Shown here piece by piece: positions 38,906 to 51,343 of a stretch of DNA of 64,000 bases; within the stretch, counting starts at the first letter, position 1; each line of letters opens with the position of its first letter. The position numbers were made by a program, and so were the translations under genes. The DNA is from an uncultured Rickettsiella sp. (lineage in GTDB: Bacteria; Pseudomonadota; Gammaproteobacteria; Diplorickettsiales; Diplorickettsiaceae), in assembly GCA_947058615.1 (NCBI GenBank), contig CAMSHF010000006.1:43612-107611 (forward strand), in the 5' to 3' direction. Below the pieces are notes generated by a model. That model was not told where the DNA came from and did not search any database. It was given only the letters and a program-made list of their open reading frames with translations.

Positions 38906-41374
38906 TTATGAAAAGATGGATAAAAAATGAGTAGAAAATTGAGTATAACTAAAATGTTTCATAGCATAGTCACGCACTTTTAGCTGAGTGTCTAAAACTT
39001 TTTCTCTGTTATCGATTGTGTATAAGATGGCATCGGCAAATCTTTCACAATCACCAATATTAATCAATTGCAAAGAATGAGCGATTTGACCCAGTTCGTT
39101 CGTAATCTGCGGAATATTAGTCGCTATAACCGGTGTGTTAAGGTACAGTGCTTCGTTAATTTGTGGTGGAAAATTACCTTCATTTTCCGATGTAAAAACC
39201 AATGCGCGGCTTAATTTATAAACCGTGGTTAGTTCGAGATCCGATAACGTAGGTAAGTAAATCAAATAAGGATCGTCTTGCTTTTTGGATAGAAGTTCTG
39301 TCGTCAGGACGCCATAAACACGTCTTGTTTCATTATTTTTTTTTAGTCGATTATTTACAATATTAACAATGGTTAAAAAATCATTTAATCGCTTAGAAGC
39401 CCTATCCCGTGTGGGATAAAAAATAAATAATTCAGGGAGATTTTTAAATGTGTTTTTTATTTTAGAAAAATCATCGATGGTTTGTGGTTGATTAAGATGG
39501 GGTAATGGAAAATAGATAATTTTCTCTTTTTTTACTTTTAACACAGTATTAGGCAGATAATTTTGTGTAAAATTAGAGTTAGTAAGAATCACTTTGGCTT
39601 GCTGCGTCATTTTTTTTGCAATATAACGCCAGGTCCAATGATCTCCCATATCCAGTGAATTTTTATAAAAGTGGGGTAAGTAATCTGGCAGATATAAAAG
39701 TGTCGGTTTTTTTACGGCATAGGTTTCAGGAAAAAGAAAATAATGAGGAGTAATGAGGTGTGATATAGATTTATCTTGGTTGATGAGCTTTACGTATGCG
39801 GGGGAAGTTTTACTCTTTAGGCGAAGCCATTGGATAGGAAAACAAAGGGATAAAAAAAGGTTTTTGTTTTTTGGATTTTTTAAAAACCCAGTTATTTTTT
39901 TAATTTTTTTTCTTAATAAACGGGTGTTAAAACAAATTGATTTTATTTTATTTTTTACTTTGTTCAGAAATCGATTTTCATTGCTTTTGTCTACGAGGAG
40001 TATTTTTAATTGAGAGGGATCATTCATATACGAGGCAAAAAAGCCATGGATCCTTCCAAAATCACGGCGGCGACTCGTGACGATAAGCTGATTGGGTTCA
40101 GCAAGCGCTTTTGCCATCAAACCCGTAACCCGTATTATCCCTTCAGCTGAATAATAGTCCCCCTCCGTTCTTCGTTCAATGTTCGGACCCAACGAGTGAA
40201 AAGCAATCACGACAGATTTTTCAGTGGAGTGTTCCTCCATGCGCTTTGTTGAGGTATGATTATACAGTAGTTTTACAGGTGGAATGACCTCATCCGTATT
40301 TAAGATTTCGGTCATGGCTTTATCAAAGACAGGCCATACAAAGTGAGGATCGTAGAGTGCCCTTACTTTTTCTTGGCTGTGGATAATTTCATCGCTTAGT
40401 ACACGATCCCCCCTTTTTAATCGTTGGGCCAGTGTAGCCAGCGCAGGTAAATCCTGAGCTTCTCCGGGTGTAGATAAGCCCTTAAAATAACGAGATAACA
40501 AACAACCTTTTAGAAAAATAACCGGCCCGCCTAATGTCATGAATTCAATAGGGGGTAAATAACAGACAGTGGGTTCGCTATAATGGTAAATAAATCCTCT
40601 AAGCTTAATAAAAAATTTTAAAAAGTCTTCTCGTTTTAATGTCCCAACAACTTGAGCGTCGGGAACCGGTCGGATTTGTACGCCAAATATCTTAAATTGA
40701 TTATCTGAAAAATATTGTTTTATGATACGATAACTCCGCCCGTATTCGGTATGATCTAAAATACGCGGGCATATTAACCCCAACCTACTTTCATGCGCGG
40801 TACGAACAGCTTGGAATGTCCAATGATCTTTTAACGCCATAACCTCATCAGATAAACAATAAGGGATAATCTTAGTATTCAAATGTTTTAGCCAAACATC
40901 CTCTATATTTAAGGTTTTTTCATGGTGTGGACAAAACCAGAAGTTTTCGCGCTCGGAGATCAGATCAAGCAAATGATTGTTAACCATCTGATTAGATAAA
41001 CGATAAGGTTGTCCATAAACTCTATAGATCACTTTTCCATGATAAACGCTTAAAAGATTTTTCAACCAAGAGGGATCAATCGTCACTATAACGATTTCAA
41101 AATATTGATTTAAAATTTCCGCTGCTTTTGGCGGAATCGCGTGATAGAAAAAATTAGTTTTAGATAGAATTGCAATAGCTTCGGCAGGAAGTGTTGAATC
41201 CGTCGGCGGTGACCAATCCAGTGTTGCGGATTGGTCAATGATTGAGCTCAAATAAGGGGGGTTAAAGACTTCATATCCTAGCATTCGGAGTCTTTTGAGC
41301 TCAGTGGCGACCAGTAATTTGTGCATGCCTAACCAAAAGATCCGTTTTTTTGTTAAAGCATTTATCTTTTTCAT
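38906..41374 (-). CDS. Large glycosyltransferase with C-terminal GT4 domain
   Basis: 822 residues. The C-terminal 240 residues are a GT4 (group 1) domain: LFIFYPTRDRASKRLNDFL is the donor-domain opening, LSRALVFTSENEGNFPPQINEAL corresponds to the E-x7-E motif, and NTPVIATNIPQI follows. The N-terminal 380 residues resemble a second GT-B-like domain (IILSKTNFFYHAIPPK, PPIEFMTLGGPVIFLKGCLLS) without an obvious active site, and a basic linker (KVKNKIKSICFNTRLLRKKIKKITG) separates the two. It may be a double-domain polymerising enzyme. It sits between the C-methyltransferase and gmd in the leftward run. Confidence 0.78.
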   Translation of the reverse strand: MKKINALTKKRIFWLGMHKLLVATELKRLRMLGYEVFNPPYLSSIIDQSATLDWSPPTDSTLPAEAIAILSKTNFFYHAIPPKAAEILNQYFEIVIVTIDPSWLKNLLSVYHGKVIYRVYGQPYRLSNQMVNNHLLDLISERENFWFCPHHEKTLNIEDVWLKHLNTKIIPYCLSDEVMALKDHWTFQAVRTAHESRLGLICPRILDHTEYGRSYRIIKQYFSDNQFKIFGVQIRPVPDAQVVGTLKREDFLKFFIKLRGFIYHYSEPTVCYLPPIEFMTLGGPVIFLKGCLLSRYFKGLSTPGEAQDLPALATLAQRLKRGDRVLSDEIIHSQEKVRALYDPHFVWPVFDKAMTEILNTDEVIPPVKLLYNHTSTKRMEEHSTEKSVVIAFHSLGPNIERRTEGDYYSAEGIIRVTGLMAKALAEPNQLIVTSRRRDFGRIHGFFASYMNDPSQLKILLVDKSNENRFLNKVKNKIKSICFNTRLLRKKIKKITGFLKNPKNKNLFLSLCFPIQWLRLKSKTSPAYVKLINQDKSISHLITPHYFLFPETYAVKKPTLLYLPDYLPHFYKNSLDMGDHWTWRYIAKKMTQQAKVILTNSNFTQNYLPNTVLKVKKEKIIYFPLPHLNQPQTIDDFSKIKNTFKNLPELFIFYPTRDRASKRLNDFLTIVNIVNNRLKKNNETRRVYGVLTTELLSKKQDDPYLIYLPTLSDLELTTVYKLSRALVFTSENEGNFPPQINEALYLNTPVIATNIPQITNELGQIAHSLQLINIGDCERFADAILYTIDNREKVLDTQLKVRDYAMKHFSYTQFSTHFLSIFS

Positions 41375-41454
41375 TTTGTATTTACTTTTAAATAAAAAAA
41401 TAAACTTTTTAGACGATCTAGGCTATCTTCAAAATTATGTACATAAGACATCAT

Positions 41455-42561
<1,107 letters not shown>

Positions 42562-42570
42562 CTAGAAGAA

Positions 42571-43710
42571 ATGAATGTTATTCTAAATACGCAAGCTTTG
42601 CAATATGCTCTAACCGGAGTGGGTTGGTATACTCAAAATTTATTACAAGGTTTGCAAAAACATAAAAGTATTAATCAACTTCTTTGCATTCCTAATTTAA
42701 CAAAACCTGATGAGATAATTAAAAAAAACATCCGATTTAAAACAAATTTAAAAAATATTATCAAATTTTTTCCCGGCACTTACTCTTTGTTTAGAAATTA
42801 TCAAGATATAAAATTTATTAAAAAAACTCGATTTTTAACACAGGACCAATTTATTTATCATGAGCCTTGTTATATATTAAGCCCTTACTCAGGTCCTAAA
42901 ATTTGTACGATACATGATTTGTCACATATTCATTATCCCGACTATCATCCCAAAGAAAGAGTAAAATATTTAAGAAAACATTTACCTCTCAGCATAAATA
43001 AGGCGCATCATATTATTACGGGATCGGACTATACTCGAAATGAATTAATTCGTTTTTTTTCACTATCATCCGATAAAATAACACGTATTTATCATGGCGT
43101 TTCTAAAATATTTAAGCCAAGAAATAGGAATGAAATAAGAAAAGTTTTATTCGCTTATAGTTTATATAATAAAAATTATTTACTCTATGTTGGAACTTTA
43201 GAACCTCGAAAAAATTTAGAAAATTTAATTCAAGCTTTTAAACAATTATCTGAATCGCAACGTAATAGGTATCCGCTCGTTTTAATAGGGATAAAAGGAT
43301 GGAAAACCCGGCCTATAGAAAAAATAATCCGTTCATTGAGCAAAAAACAGCAACTTTATTGTTTGGGCTACCTCCCAAAAATAGATATACCTTATCTTTA
43401 TTCAGGTGCTTATGGATTTGTTTATTTATCCGTATACGAAGGTTTTGGTTTGCCTTTGCTAGAAGCAATGGCCAGCGGTATTCCTACACTTGCAAGCGAT
43501 CAGTCCGCCATGCCAGAGGTTGTAGGCGATGCAGCCATGTTAGTTAATCCCTTCGATGTCGATTTGATAGCGGATAAGTTAAACCAATTAATTAATGATT
43601 TAAGTTTACGGGATAGATTAAAAAATCTAGGGCCTCTTCAGGCCGCAAAATTCTCTTGGGAATCCTGCATAGAGAATACCCTTGCAATTTATCGAAAAAT
43701 ATTAATCTGA
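42571..43710 (+). CDS. Glycosyltransferase family 4
   Basis: A 379-residue GT-B enzyme. KICTIHDLSHIHYPDYHPKERVKYL in the acceptor domain, YVGTLEPRKNLENLI at the domain junction and YEGFGLPLLEAMASGIPTLASDQSAMPEVVGDAA (E-x7-E donor motif) all mark the WbaZ/mannosyltransferase-like GT4 group. Mannose transfer to an O-chain is plausible because GDP-mannose is made next door. It is divergent from gmd and convergent with manC, so it is a single-gene unit. The acceptor cannot be deduced. Confidence 0.87.
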   Translation: MNVILNTQALQYALTGVGWYTQNLLQGLQKHKSINQLLCIPNLTKPDEIIKKNIRFKTNLKNIIKFFPGTYSLFRNYQDIKFIKKTRFLTQDQFIYHEPCYILSPYSGPKICTIHDLSHIHYPDYHPKERVKYLRKHLPLSINKAHHIITGSDYTRNELIRFFSLSSDKITRIYHGVSKIFKPRNRNEIRKVLFAYSLYNKNYLLYVGTLEPRKNLENLIQAFKQLSESQRNRYPLVLIGIKGWKTRPIEKIIRSLSKKQQLYCLGYLPKIDIPYLYSGAYGFVYLSVYEGFGLPLLEAMASGIPTLASDQSAMPEVVGDAAMLVNPFDVDLIADKLNQLINDLSLRDRLKNLGPLQAAKFSWESCIENTLAIYRKILI

Positions 43711-43780
43711 TAAAAAACGTAATGAATCTTTTTAATGTGCCTTTTTTTATATCTTGACTATAGATTTTTTTAAAAAAATC

Positions 43781-45280
43781 TTATAAACAAATGTCTTTTT
43801 CTTCGTTCATTGAATGAGGAACGCGATCATAATTATCTTTAAATCGGATAATATCATCTTCACCTAAATAATCGCCTATTTGTAGTTCGATTAGCATTAA
43901 ATTTTTATCACCGTAGTTGCTTAAACAATGCTTATTTCCTAAAGCGATAAACGTTGATTCAAGTTCTTTTAGTGTAAATTCTTTTTCATCGTTTTTTACA
44001 GTGGCTAGACCTTCAACCACAGTCCAATATTCACTGCGATATTGATGTCTTTGTAATGATAAACTCGCGCCTGGATAGACGATGAGTCGTTTCAATTTGT
44101 AATGCGATCCATGATCTAAAACCGTATAATTACCCCATGGGCGATAGACTGTTTGATGATAACGATAAGCTTCGTGTCTTTGTAACTTGAGTTCTTCAAC
44201 TAATTGCTTCACCTTTTGAAGATGAGTATTTTCACAAATTAATAAAGCATCCGGTGTATCTACAACGGTTAAATTCCTTATGCCTAATACTCCAATCACA
44301 CGGTTAGAGGAGTTTTGACTATAAATATTGGTATTACACGTTTCTTTTAAAAAAACATTATTTTTAATGCGATTATTATTTTCGTCTGGTCTTAGTAATG
44401 TATTTAAAACATCCCAGGAGCCGACATCAGACCAGCCAAAGTCCGCTGGAATGACGGCGAGATTCTGCGCTTTTTCCATTAAAGCATAATCAATAGAAAT
44501 CGCTTCCAATTGAGCAAAACTTTTTGGATCTAAATTCAATTTATCCTGAATGGCAATATTTTTTTTAGTGCTTAACTTCCAACATTCTAAAGCTTTGAAA
44601 TAAAAATCGGGAGTATATTTTTTCACCGAATCTAAGAAAGTGCTGACACTAAAGCAAAAAATTCCTGAATTCCAAAGATAATTACCTTGTTCAATAAAAG
44701 ATTGGGCATCCTTGTATAGGGGTTTTTCATGAAACTTCTTAATTTTATATCCTGAGGCTATTTTATTAGATTTAGAATATTGAATATATCCATAGGCTGT
44801 TTCTGCTTTGTGAGGAATAATTCCAAACATCGTTAATAATTTTTTTTGGGCTAATTGTTTAGCTTTTTCTACATTTGAATTAAATTTATCCTGATTTATA
44901 ATGATGTGATCGGCAGGTAATATTAATACTATTGCTTCGGGGTTCATTATGGCTTGTATAAACAATGCACTTAAAATAATGGCTGCGGCCGTATTGCGCG
45001 AAAATGGTTCCAATAAGAAATTAAATTCTATTGATTTAGAAAGACCGCCTAAATCATTAAGTTCTTTTTTAGTATGGTAATAATACTCAACGTTAGTGAC
45101 AGTAATAATTTTTTTTACATTCGGTATATTGATAGCGCGGCGATAGGTTTTCTGTATTAATGAATGCGCGTCATCATTTAGCCGGATAAAAGGCTTAGGG
45201 TGTGCTTCCCGTGAGACAGGCCACAAGCGCGATCCATTGCCACCGGATAATATGATTGGAACTAGCATCTTCTCATCCAT
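43781..45280 (-). CDS. manC: Mannose-1-phosphate guanylyltransferase / mannose-6-phosphate isomerase
   Basis: A 499-residue type II bifunctional enzyme. PIILSGGNGSRLWPVSREAHPKPF is the GMP-transferase signature and FHEKPL the sugar-phosphate-binding motif. The C-terminal cupin (YRPWGNYTVLDHGSHYKLKRLIVYPGASLSLQRHQYRSEYW) is the isomerase domain with its metal-binding Gln, His and Glu. It makes GDP-mannose from fructose 6-phosphate and mannose 1-phosphate; a phosphomannomutase must be elsewhere. AAGGA stands seven bases before the ATG at 45280. Feeds gmd and the GT4 enzymes. Confidence 0.93.
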   Translation of the reverse strand: MDEKMLVPIILSGGNGSRLWPVSREAHPKPFIRLNDDAHSLIQKTYRRAINIPNVKKIITVTNVEYYYHTKKELNDLGGLSKSIEFNFLLEPFSRNTAAAIILSALFIQAIMNPEAIVLILPADHIIINQDKFNSNVEKAKQLAQKKLLTMFGIIPHKAETAYGYIQYSKSNKIASGYKIKKFHEKPLYKDAQSFIEQGNYLWNSGIFCFSVSTFLDSVKKYTPDFYFKALECWKLSTKKNIAIQDKLNLDPKSFAQLEAISIDYALMEKAQNLAVIPADFGWSDVGSWDVLNTLLRPDENNNRIKNNVFLKETCNTNIYSQNSSNRVIGVLGIRNLTVVDTPDALLICENTHLQKVKQLVEELKLQRHEAYRYHQTVYRPWGNYTVLDHGSHYKLKRLIVYPGASLSLQRHQYRSEYWTVVEGLATVKNDEKEFTLKELESTFIALGNKHCLSNYGDKNLMLIELQIGDYLGEDDIIRFKDNYDRVPHSMNEEKDICL

Positions 45281-45640
45281 TTTTTCATCCTTGAAGGTTT
45301 AAGAGTATTTATAAGATTTTAATTTTACCGGATTTTTTAAAAGCTCTTTATCAATGAAAGGCTTTTTGATTGCCAAAAGGCGAACGTAACTAAAATAATT
45401 AGTTTTAATTTAGCCTTTTTTCTTTAATTTTCCATTGAAACATAGCTTTTTTAGGATATCAATAGCCCAGTTTATTTACACTAGGGTGAATAAAGGAGGA
45501 GATCTTAGCCCAGCATAACATGACAAATGAATTTTTTTATGTTAGATGTAAACAGATTTTTCGCTCGATGCGAATAGAGTGATTGTGATTGTGGGAAATT
45601 CTTAATTATTTTATAGGAATATTTAGGTAAAAAATGATTT
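45281..45640. other. Intergenic stretch between manC and a divergent glycosyltransferase
   Basis: A 360-base spacer that must hold promoters for both directions. It has a strong AAGGAGG at 45493-45499 with no start at a suitable distance; the next ATG (45520) opens only a 20-codon frame. No RNA gene or repeat is recognised. Confidence 0.55.
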
Positions 45641-46771
45641 ATGGAAAACATTTTACATCTAGGTAAGTTTTCGAATGAACAAGTAGGCGGTATTGAGACC
45701 GCCGTTAACACATTACTTGTCGGGCTGAGTCTGCATTTTAAACTGTTCAACTTAGTGGCTAACAATCAGTTTAGAAACAAGGTAGTCGAACGAGCAGGAT
45801 ATACTGAATATCATGCGGCTTTAGCAGGAATGTTTGCTCGAACCCCTTTCTGTCCTAATATGCTTTATCGTATAAAAAAACTGCACCAACGTTATCAGTT
45901 TTCTATTGTTCACCTGCATTTGCCTAACCCTATGGCTCATTTAGCTTCAGAAATTTTACCCAGGTCAGTAAAACGAATTATAAGTTGGCATAGCGATGTG
46001 GTGCATCAAAAGAAATTATTAAGATTCTATCAACCTTGCATTAATCGTTTATTAAAAAAAACGAGTGCATTAATTGTGTCGACGCCTTATTTAGCTGAAA
46101 ATTCTGTACAAATTAAAACAGCTAGAGATCGCAATGTTATTCGTATTATTCCTTATGGAGTCGATTTTGATTATTTTTTGATTGACAAATATCGAGAAAA
46201 AATTGATCAAATTAAAAAGCAATATGCTCATCGTTTTATAGTTTTTGCATTGGGACGACACGTTTATTACAAGGGGTTTTGTTATTTAATTGAAGCAATG
46301 AAACAATTGCCCCAAAATATAGTCTTATTATTGGGAGGAGAGGGTTCTTTAACACAAAAATTGCAGCAACAAGTCAAATTTTTAGAACTTGAATCTCAAG
46401 TTCATTTTTTAGGAAAAATTAATAAAGAAGATTTGCCTGCTTATTATCATGCTTGTGATTTATTTTGTTTGCCATCCATCGATCAAAGTGAAGCTTTTGG
46501 CATCGCGCAATTGGAAGCCATGATTTGTGCAAAACCTGTTATTTCTTGTGATGTCACTCGCGCAGGGAGTAATGTGAATAAAGATGGAATAACGGGTTTT
46601 GTGGTATCACCTCGCTGTCCAACAGCGTTAGGAAAAGCAATCCTGAAGCTTTATAAAGCGCCTTTATTACGGCATTCTCTAGGCAGTGCGGCTTATTCTT
46701 ATGCGAAAAAAAAATTTACTTTAGAAAAAATGGTAACACAGGTCAAAGAACTTTATTATGAAGTTAAATAA
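45641..46771 (+). CDS. Glycosyltransferase family 4
   Basis: A 376-residue GT-B enzyme. It opens LHLGKFSNEQVGGIETAVNTLL with the glycine loop of the acceptor domain, and has VHLHLPNPMAHLASE, FALGRHVYYKGFCYLIEAM at the hinge and SIDQSEAFGIAQLEAMICAKPVISCDVTRAGS as the donor motif. This pattern is common in LPS and capsule synthesis. Its end overlaps the gtrA-like gene by 14 bases, so the two are co-translated. The sugar is unknown. Confidence 0.87.
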   Translation: MENILHLGKFSNEQVGGIETAVNTLLVGLSLHFKLFNLVANNQFRNKVVERAGYTEYHAALAGMFARTPFCPNMLYRIKKLHQRYQFSIVHLHLPNPMAHLASEILPRSVKRIISWHSDVVHQKKLLRFYQPCINRLLKKTSALIVSTPYLAENSVQIKTARDRNVIRIIPYGVDFDYFLIDKYREKIDQIKKQYAHRFIVFALGRHVYYKGFCYLIEAMKQLPQNIVLLLGGEGSLTQKLQQQVKFLELESQVHFLGKINKEDLPAYYHACDLFCLPSIDQSEAFGIAQLEAMICAKPVISCDVTRAGSNVNKDGITGFVVSPRCPTALGKAILKLYKAPLLRHSLGSAAYSYAKKKFTLEKMVTQVKELYYEVK

Positions 46772-47141
46772 AGCGACGCAAAGGCAATTTGTTGTTTTTC
46801 TCTTTGTTGGTGCGATGAATACAGTGTTTGGTTATTCTGTTTTTGCTTTTTTTATTTTTTTAAATTTCTCATATTACTTGGCTTTTTTAATCGCAACTTT
46901 TTTGGGTCTAATATTTAATTTTATGACAACCGGAAGGATAGTATTTAAAAATAAGAATATTCGATTATTTTATAAATTTATATTAATAAGTATGATTTTA
47001 TACTTTTTAAATATTGCATTGATTAAAGTAATTAATGCCTATAGTAACAATTTTTATATTTCAGGCGGGGCAACAATGGCTTTAACGGCTTTTTTAGCAT
47101 TTTATCTAAATGAAAAAATATTTTCAGCAAGAATTACGTGA
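46758..47141 (+). CDS. GtrA family membrane protein
   Basis: A 127-residue protein with four membrane spans. QRQFVVFLFVGAMNTVFGYSVFAFFIFLNF is the GtrA start, and FLGLIFNFMTTGRIVFK contains the conserved N-F-x4-R-x-VF motif. GtrA proteins are thought to flip or stabilise undecaprenyl-phosphate-linked sugars, working with GtrB-type enzymes such as the one at 18364. It overlaps the preceding GT4 gene. No gtrC-like partner is adjacent. Confidence 0.87.
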   Translation: MKLNKATQRQFVVFLFVGAMNTVFGYSVFAFFIFLNFSYYLAFLIATFLGLIFNFMTTGRIVFKNKNIRLFYKFILISMILYFLNIALIKVINAYSNNFYISGGATMALTAFLAFYLNEKIFSARIT

Positions 47142-47219
47142 AAATAAATTGATAGGAATACATCCAAAATCTGAAACGATAAAAGTAAAGGTTAAATTTA
47201 AAGAGTTTTCAATCTGCCG

Positions 47220-48518
<1,299 letters not shown>

Positions 48519-48601
48519 TCAAGATTGAATACTTTGACGCATAAATTTGGCAAAAGAGAGCAGGTTGCATCAGCTTTATTGAAGTCCAGTGAATAATGAA
48601 C

Positions 48602-49528
48602 TTAGTTTGTTGATTCAAGTTTGCTTTTACTGGGGGCTAAGCTTTTTATTTTTAATGGATTATTTTCTGTATTTAATAACAAACTATTATTCATAGTGGA
48701 TTGATTAAACCCTTGTTGATAAGCCTGTAGACTGAGATAAAAAGCCGCAAACTCTGAGTTTTTACTGAACGCTTGATTGTAAATTTTTGCAGCTTCTGCA
48801 TCGCCTTGTGCACGAATTTGTGCCGCTTGTTCCTTTGCTTTAGCTAAAATTAAGCGAACTGAATTATCGGCATTAGCATGAATTAAGTCCGCATTGGCTT
48901 GACCTTCGGAGCGCAGTGCAATGGCTTTATTTTCTTGTTCAGTACTCATACTATTGAGTAGACGTGAATTCGTTTCTGCAGAGAGACGTAACTGTTTAAA
49001 GCCAATATGAGTAAGTTGAATACCCGCTGTTTTGAGTTGTTTATTGACGGTCGATAAAGCGGAATTTAATTGCAAGTTTGAACCATGAAGTATGAGCTGA
49101 TTAAACGGAATCGGTGTATTTTTATTATGAAATAAAGTGGCTATTTGTTGGCTAATTAATGATTTAACTTGTTGAATATTATTTTTGGTTTTTTGATAAT
49201 AACGTATGGGATCACTGATGCGCCAATGGGCATAATAATCGATCGTAATCGGTTTTTCTGGAGAATTATTTTCATCGCTGGTTTCACTAAATACCAGTGT
49301 TTGTAAGCGATCATCGAGCAATATCGGATGCATAAAAAAGGGTATTGTAAAATGTAAACCGGGTTTAAGTACGGAGTCTAAGGTTTGCGCACTGTGACTT
49401 AATTTTTCTTTAGTCAATAACAGACCTCTATGACCTTCGCGTACGATGGTCATGCTTTGATAAACAATAAAAACTAAACCGATTACAAAACCGAGAAATA
49501 AATGAATTTTTTTTCTTAAAATGATCAT
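48602..49528 (-). CDS. hflC: HflC, modulator of FtsH protease
   Basis: A 308-residue SPFH-domain protein. An N-terminal membrane anchor (IHLFLGFVIGLVFIVYQSMTIV) is followed by EGHRGLLL and the SPFH fold; the Ala/Gln-rich coiled coil (RSEGQANADLIHANADNSVRLILAKAKEQAAQIRAQGDAEAAKIYN) is characteristic. It faces the periplasm and forms with HflK a cage around FtsH. Its ATG overlaps the hflK stop (ATGA). Divergence in the SPFH region relative to E. coli is moderate. Confidence 0.93.
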   Translation of the reverse strand: MIILRKKIHLFLGFVIGLVFIVYQSMTIVREGHRGLLLTKEKLSHSAQTLDSVLKPGLHFTIPFFMHPILLDDRLQTLVFSETSDENNSPEKPITIDYYAHWRISDPIRYYQKTKNNIQQVKSLISQQIATLFHNKNTPIPFNQLILHGSNLQLNSALSTVNKQLKTAGIQLTHIGFKQLRLSAETNSRLLNSMSTEQENKAIALRSEGQANADLIHANADNSVRLILAKAKEQAAQIRAQGDAEAAKIYNQAFSKNSEFAAFYLSLQAYQQGFNQSTMNNSLLLNTENNPLKIKSLAPSKSKLESTN

Positions 49529-50715
49529 CCATATCCTCCGGAGATTTCATAACTACTGGGTAGCGTACGCTTTATTTTATTGTTAAGTCTATTACTATTA
49601 GTTTTAGTATTTTCTTGCTTTTCGTTAGTCGCTGAAGAAGTAGGAGCGAAATTAGTTTTACTGACAGCGTGTGCCGTATTGGGCTGATCTAATAAGGATA
49701 AGGAAAAATGAGATGTGGCATTATTTGCGACAACTAATTTATTACTGTGCGTCATCATGGTTTGTAAGGCAGATAAATAAAGCCGTTTCCGTGTTAATGA
49801 AGGAGAGGTTTCATAAGCCGGTAATAGCGCTAAAAAGTGAATAATTTCTGTTTTAGCTTTTAATACGGTTTCTTGTTGATACGTTTTGGCATCGGTTATC
49901 AGTTTTTGTGCGCTTATTTTAGCCTGTGGTTCCACTTGAAGTGCATAAACATTGGCAAGCTTTTCAAGCTGTTCTTTATCTTTTTTAGCATTGATGACAT
50001 CAGTAAAAGCGGCTTGCAGTTGTTCTGGAATTTGGATAGATCCTAACTCAATATTTTTAATGGCTACGCCTGTTTGTTCTCTTATCATTAATGTATTGAG
50101 TTGTTTTTGTAAATTACGGGTCAATGAAAAATGCGAAGTGGTTAGGAGTTGGTTTAAAGTAAATTGACTGAGCATGCGATTGACTGCATTGTGCAGTGAC
50201 TCTTGCAGGCTGAGTAAAGGCTGAGCGTTACTAAAAAGATAATTGCGTGGATTAACGATGGCGTAATCCACAATGACATCAACGTCAATTTTGTTCTCAT
50301 CTTGCGTTAACACTTTAACAGTAGTGGGAAGTGTATTCACTTTTCCAGAATGGATGAGTGTGTATTGTTGGAATGGTCTTAGTATCCAGTGATAGCCCGC
50401 ATTCAGTGTTGCGTTATAAACTCCAAAGTGTGTTACAACAGCCGATTCATCAGTGTCAACCTTGAAAATCCCCAACGCTAACCATACGAATAGACAGACA
50501 ATCGAAAGTAAACCCAGTGCTTTTGCATTAAGTTCTGTGGGTAAAAAAGCGTAGCTAAACCCTAATTTTTTATTCGCAGCCCTTAATTTAAATAAAGCAA
50601 TAACTTTCTTATAGAGACCACGTAAAAGTGCTTCCAGATCAGAAGGAGTCTGTTTGGGTCGTCCCGTCCACGGATCTTTGTTTTTACTGGGATCACCCGG
50701 TTCGTTCCAGGGCAT
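49525..50715 (-). CDS. hflK: HflK, modulator of FtsH protease
   Basis: 396 residues from the ATG at 50715 (MPWNEPGDPSKNKDPWTGRP, the typical HflK opening), with GGAG six bases before it. A membrane span at about 70-90 is followed by VDTDESAVVTHFGVYNATLNAGYHW, the SPFH start. HflK and HflC form a large inner-membrane complex that restrains FtsH. The Ser/Thr/Asn-rich C-terminal tail is longer than the core fold needs. The gene follows the decayed hflX and overlaps hflC. Confidence 0.94.
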   Translation of the reverse strand: MPWNEPGDPSKNKDPWTGRPKQTPSDLEALLRGLYKKVIALFKLRAANKKLGFSYAFLPTELNAKALGLLSIVCLFVWLALGIFKVDTDESAVVTHFGVYNATLNAGYHWILRPFQQYTLIHSGKVNTLPTTVKVLTQDENKIDVDVIVDYAIVNPRNYLFSNAQPLLSLQESLHNAVNRMLSQFTLNQLLTTSHFSLTRNLQKQLNTLMIREQTGVAIKNIELGSIQIPEQLQAAFTDVINAKKDKEQLEKLANVYALQVEPQAKISAQKLITDAKTYQQETVLKAKTEIIHFLALLPAYETSPSLTRKRLYLSALQTMMTHSNKLVVANNATSHFSLSLLDQPNTAHAVSKTNFAPTSSATNEKQENTKTNSNRLNNKIKRTLPSSYEISGGYG

Positions 50716-50889
50716 AATGTGCTCCAATTGTTAGCTTTTTAAGATTAGACTTCTAAATCTCATTCCTAATGTAGTTTACCGCTTTTTTAAAGCCGAGGTA
50801 TTAAAAATTTCTAAGTACAACCTAGGTAGGTTAGACTTTTCGACGCTTAAAGAATTTAACTCATTGACTAATTTAAACTATCTCTGTAT

Positions 50890-51343
50890 GTCATGTCTAC
50901 ATTAGTAGGTGCATTTTAGATAGCTTCGGGTATTATCGCAACTCTATTATTTGAGAAAGGCTTCTTGAATAGAAAGATTCTAATTTTAAGTATGAAAATA
51001 CACAGTTGATTTATACCATTCCGCTCTCTGCGGCATAGTGGGGTTACGAGTTGAGCTAACTTAACCTGTAATTTCCCTTCAAAGGTACGTACATGTTGAG
51101 CAAAGATATCAAGAATTAATCCAGTTCGTCCCAAAACACGACAATGTCATTTTTCTTCTAAGTTGCGTTCTTGGGCCGGACTGAGATCGTAGTTGAACAG
51201 AATTAAGTGATGAGTTTCACCGGCGAGGTACCCGCTGCTAGAGCTAGCTCCTGAAATTCTTTTATTATTTTTTCGTTTTTATATTTTTTAAAATAAATAG
51301 GGACTAAAAGTGCTAGCTCACCGCTTTGGGGACGTTCAAGCAT
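50890..51343 (-). pseudogene. hflX: Decayed remnant of GTPase gene hflX
   Basis: Between hfq and hflK, where hflX is expected, only broken pieces remain. The start at 51343 overlaps the hfq stop and reads [20 protein letters not shown], then EFQELALAAGTSPVKLIT, matching the HflX N-terminus. After a stop and a deletion, another frame gives FNYDLSPAQERNLEEK and a stop near 51150. A third gives [20 protein letters not shown] and KLAQL (about 51054-51128), matching the next HflX block. The entire GTPase domain is missing: no Walker A GYTNAGKS is found. HflX splits stalled ribosomes; its loss suggests genome reduction. The right limit is approximate. Confidence 0.88.

Noticed and set aside
45520..45582. 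20-codon frame downstream of a strong AAGGAGG
   Set aside because: The distance from the ribosome site to the ATG is about 20 bases, too far, and the peptide shows no feature.
45505..45765. Minus-strand ORF of 86 codons over the start of the GT4 gene at 45641
   Set aside because: It overlaps conserved GT4 sequence antisense, with no signal of its own.
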